From Shewanella zhangzhouensis (GTDB lineage: Bacteria > Pseudomonadota > Gammaproteobacteria > Enterobacterales > Shewanellaceae), in assembly GCF_019457615.1 (NCBI RefSeq), contig NZ_CP080414.1, positions 3,421,501 through 3,485,500 of the forward strand: a DNA stretch of 64,000 bases, given 5' to 3'. The notes beneath the pieces are model-generated. The model saw only the letters and a list, made by a program, of their open reading frames with translations, was not told the DNA's origin and searched no databases. Position numbers and translations under genes: made by a program. Shown piece by piece: positions 44,002-52,646 of this stretch (positions within the stretch are counted from its first letter, which is position 1; every line of letters begins with the position of its first letter).

Positions 44002-44820
44002 ATGAAAATCGACAGACGACAGGCGCTCGGACAAATTATCGGACTGGGCAGTGCAGCAGGACTTGGTCTGGTCAGTACTTCACTGATGGCGGCCACCGAC
44101 GAGAATGGTAACTATCAGCTCGCCCTCGGTGAAAAACTCAAATATGTACCGCTGGACCCCATGGCCACCGCCAAACTGGCCTATGAGACGGGTGGCGGCT
44201 GTATGCACCAGGTATTCCATGCCACTGTCACCATGTTGGCCAATTCTGCCAGTGTGGATGCCGACAAGTTCAAGACTATTCCCACCGCTCTCGCAGGTTA
44301 TGGTTTTGCCGGGGTAACGGGTCAGGGCACCCTGTGTGGTAACCTCAACGCCATAGGTATGCTGGTCAATCTGCTGGATGATATCAACGGCCAGAACGCC
44401 GCCGTGATTGGCGCCGCCTTCCGTTGGTATGAAAACACCAAACTGCCACTGGATACTGCAGAATTTATTGCCGGTATTGGCTCCACCGCCGAGAAAACCG
44501 AACTGGTTGTCAGCTCATCGGTAGCAAACAGCGTATTGTGCCACTCCTCCATCAGTAACTGGTCCAAGGCATCGGGCAAAACCTTCAGCCAGAAGGGCGA
44601 GCGCTGCTATCGCCTGTCGGCTTCCATGGCCTACCACCTGGTTGAACTCCTGAACCGCGCCTACAAGGGCGAAGTCATTGCCGGTGTCCCTGAAGCCAAA
44701 CCATCCGAAGAAGCCCAGCGTTGTCAGACCTGCCACGGCAGCACAGAGACCATGGGTCCAGCCGCCAGCGTTAAGACCGACATGGAATGCACCACCTGTC
44801 ACACCGGCCACTTCAATTAA
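44002..44820 (+). CDS. Tat-exported split-Soret-like dihaem cytochrome c
   Basis: A 272-residue protein. A twin-arginine signal (RR at 5-6, hydrophobic 10-29, cleavage near 'LMAA') fits export of a folded cofactor protein. The body has Cys at 67, 112, 180 and 202, with a 'CGNLNAIG' C_GCAxxG-type segment. The last 35 residues contain two c-type haem sites, CQTCH (241-245) and CTTCH (263-267). This arrangement matches split-Soret cytochromes c, described from Desulfovibrio. A TTG at 43975 extends the frame, but the ATG at 44002 has GAGGA eight bases upstream. It is the first gene of a two-gene operon with the lipoprotein. Confidence 0.8.
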   Translation: MKIDRRQALGQIIGLGSAAGLGLVSTSLMAATDENGNYQLALGEKLKYVPLDPMATAKLAYETGGGCMHQVFHATVTMLANSASVDADKFKTIPTALAGYGFAGVTGQGTLCGNLNAIGMLVNLLDDINGQNAAVIGAAFRWYENTKLPLDTAEFIAGIGSTAEKTELVVSSSVANSVLCHSSISNWSKASGKTFSQKGERCYRLSASMAYHLVELLNRAYKGEVIAGVPEAKPSEEAQRCQTCHGSTETMGPAASVKTDMECTTCHTGHFN

Positions 44821-44829
44821 GGGGGCGCC

Positions 44830-45357
44830 ATGAAACCAAGACTTCTCTACCCGCTGCTTGCGACACTGCTTTTGGGTGCCTGCGGCAGCGACAATGACCC
44901 GCAGGAGCCCATCACACCCGAGCCACCCGAGCCACCGGTGGCGGAAGTAGTGCATGTGGATGAGGCCGAAACGATTGCCCTTGAAGTGGTCAGCTTTGAG
45001 CCTCTCACCGGCGCCGTGGAATTCACCCTCAAGAACGAGGCAGGGCTTGCCATCACAGGCGCCAGTCAGTATGAGCTCATCTATTTCGGCTTACCGCCTG
45101 AAGAAAATGCCTCAAACAATGCCAAAGCCTGGAAGCGCTGGCACGTTTCCCAGAGTTTCCGCTGTGGTGAAGATGCTTCTGCCTGTGAGGGTGTATTGAC
45201 AGAAGGCGACACCAAGGGACTCTACCAGTTTGAAGCACAGGGACTGGATTGGAGCCAGGATGCGCCGGAAGGCACCCTGAGCAGATACCGGTTGGCCATC
45301 ACCCTCCAGGGCGCCAAAGCCAGCAGTGACATGCAATTTGTCGCAGACGCGCCGTAA
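44830..45357 (+). CDS. Lipoprotein resembling the haem-free N-terminal domain of MtrC/OmcA cytochromes
   Basis: A 175-residue lipoprotein with a signal peptide ending at lipobox LLGAC (lipid Cys at 18). A Pro/Glu-rich linker (25-38) is followed by a beta-sandwich-like domain starting 'VEFTLKNEAGLAITGASQYELIYFGLP'. That phrasing resembles domain I of outer-surface decahaem cytochromes of the OmcA/MtrC family. There is no CXXCH motif, so the protein binds no c-type haem. Two Cys (112 and 119) may pair. It starts nine bases after the cytochrome gene with GGGGG upstream. It may anchor or dock the cytochrome, which is inferred only from pairing and domain likeness. Confidence 0.72.
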   Translation: MKPRLLYPLLATLLLGACGSDNDPQEPITPEPPEPPVAEVVHVDEAETIALEVVSFEPLTGAVEFTLKNEAGLAITGASQYELIYFGLPPEENASNNAKAWKRWHVSQSFRCGEDASACEGVLTEGDTKGLYQFEAQGLDWSQDAPEGTLSRYRLAITLQGAKASSDMQFVADAP

Positions 45358-45365
45358 TGCGATAA

Positions 45366-45401
45366 CGGGGGTCAAGTCCGCCTCACGCCCCCGACTTTTT
45401 T
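45366..45401 (+). terminator. Terminator of the cytochrome-lipoprotein operon
   Basis: CGGGGG (45366-45371) and CCCCCG (45388-45393) form a stem with a 16-base loop, followed within three bases by a run of eight T. Confidence 0.65.
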
Positions 45402-45409
45402 TTCCTTAC

Positions 45410-45437
45410 AGCGGATAGTGTACAGGCGCTATCCGCT
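45410..45437. terminator. Hairpin between convergent genes
   Basis: AGCGGATAG (45410-45418) and CTATCCGCT (45429-45437) form a perfect 9-bp stem with TTTTA after it on the plus strand. It may back up the preceding terminator. Confidence 0.6.
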
Positions 45438-45446
45438 TTTATGTCG

Positions 45447-45851
45447 TTAAGACCAGATAAGCAATACCAGAAACACCGCCAATATGCCGAGACAGGCAAG
45501 GGCAAAACAATGAATCCAGGACAAGCCTCTGACAGGCCTTGAAAAAAGCCGTGCTATGGGACGCATTCCAGAGTGCAGTAAATAGCCCTCATTCCCCACC
45601 TCTTCGAGCAGGTAGCGCCAATCGGGCCCCATCAGCGCTCCCAGCGAGCGCATTTCCCGCTCCAATTTACGCTCATTGGCGCCCACTTGTTTGAGGGCAC
45701 CACGCAAGCTTGAACGTGACACCACTCGCCCCCGCTCGGCACCGAGCATCAACAGCAAGGCCCCCTGAGCCTGGGTCAGGGTATGACGACGCCCATCAGT
45801 GAATTCGAGTGTCAGGGTGCTGGCGGTGAAATGGGCCTCACCAATTTGCAT
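45447..45851 (-). CDS. Short membrane-anchored winged-helix protein
   Basis: A 134-residue protein with an OmpR/ToxR-type winged helix (about 1-97, including 'LTQAQGALLLMLGAERGRVVSRSSLR' and the wing 'YLLEEVGNEGYLLHS') and a single C-terminal membrane helix (about 110-133). Almost nothing extends beyond the membrane, so it lacks the periplasmic sensor domain of ToxR or CadC. It would need a partner to sense a signal, or it may act as a constitutive or inhibitory regulator. It faces the cytochrome-lipoprotein operon across two terminators. Confidence 0.68.
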   Translation of the reverse strand: MQIGEAHFTASTLTLEFTDGRRHTLTQAQGALLLMLGAERGRVVSRSSLRGALKQVGANERKLEREMRSLGALMGPDWRYLLEEVGNEGYLLHSGMRPIARLFSRPVRGLSWIHCFALACLGILAVFLVLLIWS

Positions 45852-46013
45852 GGGTTGCGTATCCGAAAAGTAACAATGCGCTCAGTATAGAGAATCCGTT
45901 GTCCCAGAGGTGTGATCCCGTCTAAGCCCTGAACAGGAAAAGCTGAAAATGTGAACATCACCGGATTACAAGGGATACAAACACTTACCCTTGTAATCCG
46001 ATATGATTAACCG

Positions 46014-47486
46014 TCAATGAAAGGTTGCGGCATTCAGCCACATGTGCACCAGGATGCTCGCGGCGTACCCCAGGGCAATCACAGGCGTCCACTTGAGGTG
46101 AGTGCCGAAGGTGTATATCCCACGCGCCTGCCCCATGAGTGCCACACCGGCGGCGCTGCCAATGGACAGCAGGCTGCCGCCCACTCCGGCGGTCAGGGTG
46201 ACCAGCAGCCATTGCCCCAGTGCCATATCCGGATCCATGGTCAGTACGGCAAACATCACAGGGATATTATCCACAACGGCGGACAACAGGCCGACCGTGA
46301 TGTTGGCATAGGTGGCATCCCAATGGGTATACATGGCTTCAGATACCAGGCTGAGATACCCCATAAAACCCAGTCCACCAACACAGAGCACCACCCCGTA
46401 GAAGAACAGCAGGGTATCCCATTCGGCGCGGGCTACCCGGCTGAACACATCGAAGGGAACCACGTTACCCAGGTAGGTCAAACGCTCCCGATTTTTCTCG
46501 GCTTCGGCCTTGGCAATGGCCTTGGCAACCGAGTGGTTGAAGGTTTTGCGAAGGAAGAAGCCAAAGAATTGCAGGAATCCAAGGCCGGTCATCATCCCCA
46601 GCACAGGTGGCATACCCAGCAGCGAATGCGCCAACACCGCTGAGGCGATGGTCAGTAAAAATAAGGCGACAATGCGCTTGGCACCGCGGCGCATAAATAC
46701 CCGCTCCGATACGGCGGCAGGACGCTCGTTACCGATAAAAAAGCTCATGACCAGCGCCGGCACCATAAAGTTCACGACGGCAGGAATAAAGAGGTCAAAG
46801 AACTCACCAAAGGGCACTATGCCCTTTTGCCACACCATCAGAGTAGTGATATCACCAAAGGGACTGAAGGCGCCGCCGGCGTTGGCAGCAACCACAATAT
46901 TGATACAGGCGATGCCAATAAAGCGGCGATTCTCTCCCCCCACCTTCATCACCACAGCGCACATCAGCAGTGCCGTGGTCAGGTTATCCGCCACCGGTGA
47001 GATAAAGAATGCCAGAATGCCGCAGAGCCAGAACACCTGCCGCAGGCTGAAGCCACGACTCACCATCCAGGCCCGCAAGGCATCGAACAGGCCGCGCTCT
47101 TCCATGGCGTTGATGTAGGTCATAGCCACCAACAGGAACAGCAGCAGCTCGGCATATTCCAGCAGATTGTGCTTAAAGGCCTCTTCAGCCACCTGAGGCA
47201 TGCCATGCTGCGAATAAACAAACCCCAACATGCCCCAGATGATCCCGGCGGCCACCAGCACTGGCTTGGACTTGCGCAGGTGCAGCTTCTCTTCCAGCAT
47301 CACCAGGGCATAGGCCAACACGAAAATGGTGATGGCAAGGTATCCCACTGTGGCACCGGTCAAATCGAGCCATTCGCCACCGCCACCGCTGCTCGCCAAA
47401 GCCATAGGCGCAAACAGCGCCAACATGAAAGAAATCGCCATCCCTGCGATACGATGGACTCCCCCATTCAAATGCTTTGCCTTCAT
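46014..47486 (-). CDS. nhaD: Na+/H+ antiporter NhaD
   Basis: A 490-residue antiporter of the NhaD/ArsB-like ion transporter superfamily with about 13 membrane helices. It exports sodium in exchange for protons and supports growth in salt or alkaline conditions. Readable NhaD features are 'FFISPVADNLTTALLMCAVVMKVGG', 'NIVVAANAGGAFSPFGDITTLMVWQKG' and 'VDNIPVMFAVLTM'. The N terminus is Ala/Ser/Gly-rich after a cleavable-looking segment ('APMALASSGGGGEW'). The ATG has AAAGG upstream. The gene is monocistronic. Confidence 0.92.
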   Translation of the reverse strand: MKAKHLNGGVHRIAGMAISFMLALFAPMALASSGGGGEWLDLTGATVGYLAITIFVLAYALVMLEEKLHLRKSKPVLVAAGIIWGMLGFVYSQHGMPQVAEEAFKHNLLEYAELLLFLLVAMTYINAMEERGLFDALRAWMVSRGFSLRQVFWLCGILAFFISPVADNLTTALLMCAVVMKVGGENRRFIGIACINIVVAANAGGAFSPFGDITTLMVWQKGIVPFGEFFDLFIPAVVNFMVPALVMSFFIGNERPAAVSERVFMRRGAKRIVALFLLTIASAVLAHSLLGMPPVLGMMTGLGFLQFFGFFLRKTFNHSVAKAIAKAEAEKNRERLTYLGNVVPFDVFSRVARAEWDTLLFFYGVVLCVGGLGFMGYLSLVSEAMYTHWDATYANITVGLLSAVVDNIPVMFAVLTMDPDMALGQWLLVTLTAGVGGSLLSIGSAAGVALMGQARGIYTFGTHLKWTPVIALGYAASILVHMWLNAATFH

Positions 47487-47633
47487 AGATTGCCTTTGTT
47501 GTTATGATCTGCGCTGAAATTAGCACGACACTCACGGCCAGAATCTTGACTGAGCGCAACTTTCATTGAATAAGCTTTATCTGAATCACGTAAAAATTCA
47601 TTATTTTTTTACATTTACCCACAAGGTGGTAAT

Positions 47634-47661
47634 AAAAAAGCGCCCATTGGGCGCTTTTTTA
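47634..47661 (-). terminator. Terminator of the DUF481 gene
   Basis: AAAAAAGCGCCC and GGGCGCTTTTTT form a perfect stem with a 3-base loop, 15 bases past the DUF481 gene's stop codon. It can act in both directions. Confidence 0.87.
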
Positions 47662-47675
47662 TGAACGGCTGAATT

Positions 47676-48419
47676 TTAGAAAGAATACAGCAGTGTCATG
47701 TTGGTTTCTGTGTCTGTGCTTTTTTTACCATCCAGCGGCTCGCTGTTGTAACGCACGATCACAGCAAATTTCATTGCCAGTGCACCGATGATATTGGCGG
47801 TCAGCGAGGTTTCAGAGCGCGCTTCCAGCTGGTCGCCATAGTCGGCAACGATGAGTTGCTTGAACTTGGAAGAATCACTGATCTTGGTTTCAAAGTTCAG
47901 CACACCGTGGGCTACCACGCTGTCTTCTGAGCTGTAACCCAAAAGCGCACTCTGCTCGTCATCCAAACGGCGATACTGGTAACCGGGACCCACTTCCATG
48001 GCCAGAGTGGTACTTTCGGTGTCGATAAAGCGATGACCGTAACCCACGGCGCCGGTCAGCTTGTAGTCATAACCGGTAAAAGGGTCCTGTTCATAGTTGG
48101 CGTTGGCAAACAGGTAGTTGCTGTCGTCAAACTTATAGTTGCCCTGGGCACCGGCAAAGTAGCGCTCGGCGGTCACTTCGTCAGTGTCTTCCTTGTAGAG
48201 CGCTTCCAGAGTGTACTGGTTTTCCCAGTTACCCAGTTCATGCTTGAGCCCGAGACGGCCCTTGAGTGAGGTGGTGTCTGTATTGCCTGTGGTCAGAGTG
48301 GCGCCCAGCTCGGCTTCACCGGCAAAGGTTTTGTCGCCTTCCACGAAGTCGGCACCGGCCATGGCGGCAAAAGGTGTCGCCGCCGTCAGGGCCGCGGCAA
48401 TCAGCAGTTTGTTCATCAT
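47676..48419 (-). CDS. DUF481 outer-membrane beta-barrel protein
   Basis: A 248-residue protein with a signal peptide (about 1-21, 'TPFAAMAGA') and a beta-barrel body of alternating strands ending in aromatic Phe ('TNMTLLYSF'), the usual outer-membrane insertion signal. Phrases such as 'GEAELGATLTTGNTDTTSLKGRLGLKHELGNWENQYTLEALYKED' are typical of the YdiY/DUF481 family, described as salt- or acid-induced in some bacteria. The tandem ATG at 48419/48416 has AAGGA upstream; the longer frame does not. Confidence 0.87.
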   Translation of the reverse strand: MMNKLLIAAALTAATPFAAMAGADFVEGDKTFAGEAELGATLTTGNTDTTSLKGRLGLKHELGNWENQYTLEALYKEDTDEVTAERYFAGAQGNYKFDDSNYLFANANYEQDPFTGYDYKLTGAVGYGHRFIDTESTTLAMEVGPGYQYRRLDDEQSALLGYSSEDSVVAHGVLNFETKISDSSKFKQLIVADYGDQLEARSETSLTANIIGALAMKFAVIVRYNSEPLDGKKSTDTETNMTLLYSF

Positions 48420-48551
48420 TCTCTTATCCTTATCAGGTGTTTTCGCTCCCAAAAATCGCCGCACATGGTACCACCTGAGGCCGGAAATGCGAAATACACC
48501 ACAAAATCCGGCATTTGACTGAACAAATTACTGGGGGAAACTTCACCCCCA

Positions 48552-50045
48552 TCAGGTGCCACAAAATGTACGGAAGGGGCCGAAATCTTCCGGGGCGCCC
48601 AAAGCATAGGCCTCATAGCCCGCCCGTTCTTCATAGGGACGACATACCACCTCCAGCAAGCGCTCGAAAGGCCCCATATCCCCGGCTTCGGCGCGGTCCA
48701 GCGCCCCCTGCAGCAGATGGTTGCGGGGGACATACACGGGATTCACGCCTTGCATCAACGCCCTGGCATCCGGAGCAAAGTCGGATTGGGGACCATATTC
48801 GCAGCCAAGCCTCTCATGCCAACGGGTCAGCCAGGGGGCGAGTTTGGCACTGTCGTCGCTCAAGGCCTCAATGCCCGCAGCGGATGTATCGCCAAGGCTG
48901 TTCGCCAACGCCCGGAACGCCCGGGTAAAGTCGAGTTTCAGCTCACCGAGCAGGGTCAGGAAGTCCATAAAGAGTTCAAGGTCACCATCCTGTGCGGTTT
49001 TCAAGCCAAACTTGGCGGCAAACACAGCCAACCATTCGTTGGTATAAACCTCGGCAAAGCCATCGAGCACCGACTGGGCATGGGCCAGCGCCTCGGATTC
49101 ATCCTCAGCCAGCAGCGGCAACAGGGCTTCGGCAAAGCGGGCCAGATTCCAGCGGGCAATGCCGGGTTGATTGCCATAGGCGTAGCGGCCATCGTGATCG
49201 ATGGAGCTGAACACGGTGCGGGCATCGTAGCTGTCCATAAAGGCGCAGGGCCCGTAGTCGATGGTTTCACCGGAGATAGTGACGTTATCGGTATTCATGA
49301 CCCCATGAATAAAGCCTATGCCCATCCACCTTGCCACCAGCTTTGCCTGTGCCCGGGACACCGCATTGAGCAGCGCAAGCGCTGGCGCTTCATCGCTCAT
49401 AAGCTCGGGATAGTGGCGCTTCAGACTGTAATAAACCAGTTCACGCAGCCCTTCATGGTCGCCGCGCGATGCAGCGTACTCAAAGGTGCCCACCCGGATA
49501 TGGCTCGATGCCACCCGTGCCAGCACAGCGCCGGGCTTGATGCCATCACGGTAAATGTCTTCGCCGGTGGTCACGGCCGCCAGCGCTCTGGAAGTGGGAA
49601 CACCCAGGGCATACATGGCCTCGCCCATCAGATATTCGCGAAGCACGGGCCCAAGCACCGCCTTGCCGTCACCGCCGCGGGAAAACTGGGTGCGCCCCGA
49701 CCCTTTAAGGTGCAGGTCGCGGCGCCTTCCATGAATATCCGTGATTTCTCCAAGCAATAAGGCGCGACCATCCCCCAGCCTCGGTGAGAAGCCGCCAAAC
49801 TGGTGGCCCGCATAGGCCATGGCAACGGGCTCGCTGCCTTCGGCGGTCAGCATGCCACAAAAGAAAGCCGCAAGACGGCTGTCTTCCATGGCATCTGCAT
49901 CCATCCCCAGCTCGTCGGCGAGCTGTTGGTTAAAGCACACCATGGCCGGCGCTGGTACCCTCGCCCCTTGCCAGGGCTCAAAAAAGCCCTCCATGTGCCG
50001 GACAAAACTGTTATCGAACTGAAACGGGGAAAACACCTTGGACAT
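48552..50045 (-). CDS. selO: Protein adenylyltransferase SelO
   Basis: A 497-residue pseudokinase-fold enzyme that transfers AMP from ATP to Ser/Thr/Tyr of target proteins in the redox response. The family core is intact: 'YAGHQFGGFSPRLGDGRALLLGE', 'DLHLKGSGRTQFSRGGDGKAVLGPVLREYLMGEAM', and the catalytic/metal region 'FIHGVMNTDNVTISGETIDYGPCAFMD'. The antepenultimate Cys ('RTFCGT') and the Cys in 'YGPC' correspond to the regulatory disulfide pair described in E. coli SelO. I start at the second ATG (50045) because it has GGAG six bases upstream and the first does not. Confidence 0.94.
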   Translation of the reverse strand: MSKVFSPFQFDNSFVRHMEGFFEPWQGARVPAPAMVCFNQQLADELGMDADAMEDSRLAAFFCGMLTAEGSEPVAMAYAGHQFGGFSPRLGDGRALLLGEITDIHGRRRDLHLKGSGRTQFSRGGDGKAVLGPVLREYLMGEAMYALGVPTSRALAAVTTGEDIYRDGIKPGAVLARVASSHIRVGTFEYAASRGDHEGLRELVYYSLKRHYPELMSDEAPALALLNAVSRAQAKLVARWMGIGFIHGVMNTDNVTISGETIDYGPCAFMDSYDARTVFSSIDHDGRYAYGNQPGIARWNLARFAEALLPLLAEDESEALAHAQSVLDGFAEVYTNEWLAVFAAKFGLKTAQDGDLELFMDFLTLLGELKLDFTRAFRALANSLGDTSAAGIEALSDDSAKLAPWLTRWHERLGCEYGPQSDFAPDARALMQGVNPVYVPRNHLLQGALDRAEAGDMGPFERLLEVVCRPYEERAGYEAYALGAPEDFGPFRTFCGT

Positions 50046-50145
50046 CCTCTGCTCCGACATAACGGCAATGGGCTAATGCTAACCCGTTTGTCCGGCGAGC
50101 ATAAGCAAAAGCGCACATTTACCCGCTTACAGGAGCCAGCCAAAT

Positions 50146-50171
50146 AAAAAGCCCGCGATTGCGGGCTTTTT
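50146..50171. terminator. Bidirectional terminator of fba
   Basis: AAAAAGCCCGC and GCGGGCTTTTT with a GATT loop, directly downstream of the fba stop codon. Confidence 0.87.
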
Positions 50172-50184
50172 CAGTTCAGCGAGA

Positions 50185-51252
50185 TTAGAGATTGATCTTC
50201 GGGTCCAGCTCGCCGGTCTGATAACGCTTGTACATGGCCTGCAGTGACAGCGGCTTGATTTTCGAAGCCATACCGGCACAGCCAAAGGCTTCGTAGCGCT
50301 CGGTACAGATATCGGCCATGGCTTCCATGGAGGCCTTGAGGAACTTACGTGGGTCGAACTCACTTGGGTTCTCGGCCAGGAACTTACGTACCGCGCCGGT
50401 GGAGGCCAGACGCAGGTCGGTGTCGATGTTCACCTTACGCACGCCGTGCTTGATGCCTTCAACGATTTCTTCCAGCGGCACACCATAGGTCTCAGGGATG
50501 TCACCACCGTATTGGTTGATGATTTCCAGCCAGTACTGGGGCACAGAAGAAGAGCCGTGCATCACCAGGTGAGTGTTGGGGATACGGGCGTGGATTTCTT
50601 TGATGCGGTCGATACGCAGCACGTCACCGGTAGGCTTGCGGCTGAACTTGTAGGCACCGTGGCTGGTACCGATGGCAATGGCCAGGGCATCCACGTGGGT
50701 GTCGGCCACAAAGCGTGCGGCTTCTTCGGCGGTGGTCAGCAGCTGGTCGTGGCTCAGTACACCAACGGCGCCGATACCATCTTCTTCACCGGCAGTACCG
50801 GTTTCCAGGCTACCCAGACAGCCGATTTCACCTTCAACAGACACACCACAGGCGTGGGCAAATGCCACAGTCTTGCGGGTCACGTCTACGTTGTAATCGT
50901 AAGAAGCCGGGGTTTTACCGTCGGACATCAAAGAGCCATCCATCATCACCGAGCTCATACCCAGCTGGATAGAACGCTGGCACACGTCGGGGTGGGTGCC
51001 GTGGTCCTGGTGGATACACACAGGGATATCGGGATACTGCTCGAGGGCGGCGTTCATCAGGTACTTGAGGAACTGAGGACGGGCGTACTTGCGGGCACCG
51101 GCAGAGGCCTGAACAATCACAGGGCTGTCGGTGGCTTCGGCCGCCTGCATGATGGCGCGCATTTGCTCAAGGTTGTTCACGTTGAACGCAGGCACACCGT
51201 AACCATGCTCTGCAGCGTGGTCCAGCAGTTGACGTAGGGAAATAAGGGCCAT
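50185..51252 (-). CDS. fba: Fructose-bisphosphate aldolase, class II
   Basis: A 355-residue zinc aldolase cleaving fructose-1,6-bisphosphate. Class II signatures are 'YGVPAFNVNNLEQ', the metal site 'CIHQDHGTHPDVCQRSIQLG', 'CLGSLETG', 'AIAIGTSHGAYKF' and 'LVMHGSSSVPQYW'. Subtype details ('GTSHGAYKF' and the late 'NIDTDLRLASTGAVRKFL') resemble the long class IIB form common in Shewanella and related genera rather than E. coli FbaA. The ATG has GGAG upstream. It is downstream of pgk in the epd-pgk-fba order. Confidence 0.95.
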   Translation of the reverse strand: MALISLRQLLDHAAEHGYGVPAFNVNNLEQMRAIMQAAEATDSPVIVQASAGARKYARPQFLKYLMNAALEQYPDIPVCIHQDHGTHPDVCQRSIQLGMSSVMMDGSLMSDGKTPASYDYNVDVTRKTVAFAHACGVSVEGEIGCLGSLETGTAGEEDGIGAVGVLSHDQLLTTAEEAARFVADTHVDALAIAIGTSHGAYKFSRKPTGDVLRIDRIKEIHARIPNTHLVMHGSSSVPQYWLEIINQYGGDIPETYGVPLEEIVEGIKHGVRKVNIDTDLRLASTGAVRKFLAENPSEFDPRKFLKASMEAMADICTERYEAFGCAGMASKIKPLSLQAMYKRYQTGELDPKINL

Positions 51253-51330
51253 TTTTTACTCCATTAATAGGGTGACATCCATGCTGAACTTGGGTCACCG
51301 AGGTCGCTATCGTTTGGACTGATTTTTATA

Positions 51331-51350
51331 CCTCCCGGTCTCCCGGGAGG
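51331..51350. terminator. Hairpin between pgk and fba
   Basis: CCTCCCGG and CCGGGAGG (51331-51338, 51343-51350) with a TCTC loop. The T-run is on the plus strand, so it is not a standard terminator for the minus-strand operon. It may instead stabilise or partially attenuate transcript between pgk and fba. Confidence 0.45.
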
Positions 51351-51383
51351 CGGTTTTTTTAATAATAGTAATTTGTTGCAGTG

Positions 51384-52565
51384 TTACGCCTTGGCACCAC
51401 GGGCGGTGAGCATGGCTACGGCTGGCAGCTCCTTGCCTTCGAGGAACTCAAGGAAGGCGCCGCCACCGGTAGAGATGTAAGACACCTTGTCGGCGATACC
51501 GTATTTATCTACGGCCGCCAGAGTATCGCCGCCACCGGCGATAGAGAAAGCAGAAGACTCGGCAATCGCCTGGGCGATGCGCTTGGTGCCTTCACCGAAC
51601 TGGTCGAATTCGAACACACCCACAGGGCCATTCCATACGATGGTACCGGCGTTCTTGAGGATGGCGGCCAGGGCCTCGGCGCTGTCTGGACCGATATCAA
51701 AAATCATATCGTCTGCGGCAACATCGCTCACATCTTTCAGGGTAGCAGCGGCTGTTGGGCTGAACTCTTTACCCACCACCACATCGGTCGGCACAGGGAT
51801 ATCGCCGCCGCGGCTCTGGGCATTGGCTACCAGACGCTTGGCTTCATCAATCAGGTCGGCTTCATACAGCGACTTGCCCACCTGATTACCGGCTGCGGCA
51901 ATAAAGGTGTTGGCGATACCGCCGCCGACAACCAGCTGATCAACGATGCCGGAGAGTGACTCGAGCACGGTCAGCTTGGTTGATACCTTGGAGCCACCCA
52001 CAATGGCCACCAGCGGGCGGGCTGGGTTGTCCAGCGCCTTGCCAAGAGCATCTAGCTCAGCAGCAAGCAAGGGACCGGCGCAGGCGACAGGGGCATAGAG
52101 ACCCACGCCGTTGGTGGAGGCTTCGGCGCGGTGCGCGGTTCCGAAGGCGTCCATCACGTAGACGTCACACAGGGCTGCCATCTTCTTCGACAGCGCCTCG
52201 TCGTTCTTCTTCTCGCCCTTGTTGAAGCGCACGTTTTCGAACACAACCACTTCACCAACGGCCACATCAACGCCATCGAGGTAGTCGCTGACCAGACGCA
52301 CGGGGCAATCCAGCGCGGCAGTCAGGTAGTTCACCACAGGCTTCATGGAGAACTCTTCGTTGTACTCGCCTTCGGTCGGACGGCCCAGGTGAGACATCAC
52401 CATTACCGCAGCGCCTTTTTCCAGCGCCAGCTTAATGGTGGGCAAAGAGGCGCGCAGACGGGCGTCACTGGTGACCACGCCGTCGGCCACAGGCACGTTC
52501 AGATCTTCACGGATAAGCACGCGCTTGCCGTTAAGATCCAGGTCTGACATTTTGATAATTGTCAT
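51384..52565 (-). CDS. pgk: Phosphoglycerate kinase
   Basis: A 393-residue glycolytic enzyme that makes ATP from 1,3-bisphosphoglycerate. Landmarks are 'KRVLIREDLNVPV', 'VMSHLGRPTEGEYNEEFSM', 'DCVVFENVRFNKGEKKN'-like 'VVFENVRFNKGEKKND', 'GGSKVSTKLTVLESL', and 'STGGGAFLEFLEGKELP'. The ATG has AAGGA nine bases upstream. It lies between epd and fba, as in E. coli. Confidence 0.97.
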   Translation of the reverse strand: MTIIKMSDLDLNGKRVLIREDLNVPVADGVVTSDARLRASLPTIKLALEKGAAVMVMSHLGRPTEGEYNEEFSMKPVVNYLTAALDCPVRLVSDYLDGVDVAVGEVVVFENVRFNKGEKKNDEALSKKMAALCDVYVMDAFGTAHRAEASTNGVGLYAPVACAGPLLAAELDALGKALDNPARPLVAIVGGSKVSTKLTVLESLSGIVDQLVVGGGIANTFIAAAGNQVGKSLYEADLIDEAKRLVANAQSRGGDIPVPTDVVVGKEFSPTAAATLKDVSDVAADDMIFDIGPDSAEALAAILKNAGTIVWNGPVGVFEFDQFGEGTKRIAQAIAESSAFSIAGGGDTLAAVDKYGIADKVSYISTGGGAFLEFLEGKELPAVAMLTARGAKA

Positions 52566-52646
52566 GGTATTGCTTCCTTATTTTTAATCAAAAACAAATT
52601 CTTGTGAGAAAAGCTTGTCCCTGCTCTTCTTCATTATCCTGTAGGG

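Noticed and set aside
48717..49760. 347-codon plus-strand frame opposite selO
   Set aside because: Antisense shadow with no ribosome site or motif.
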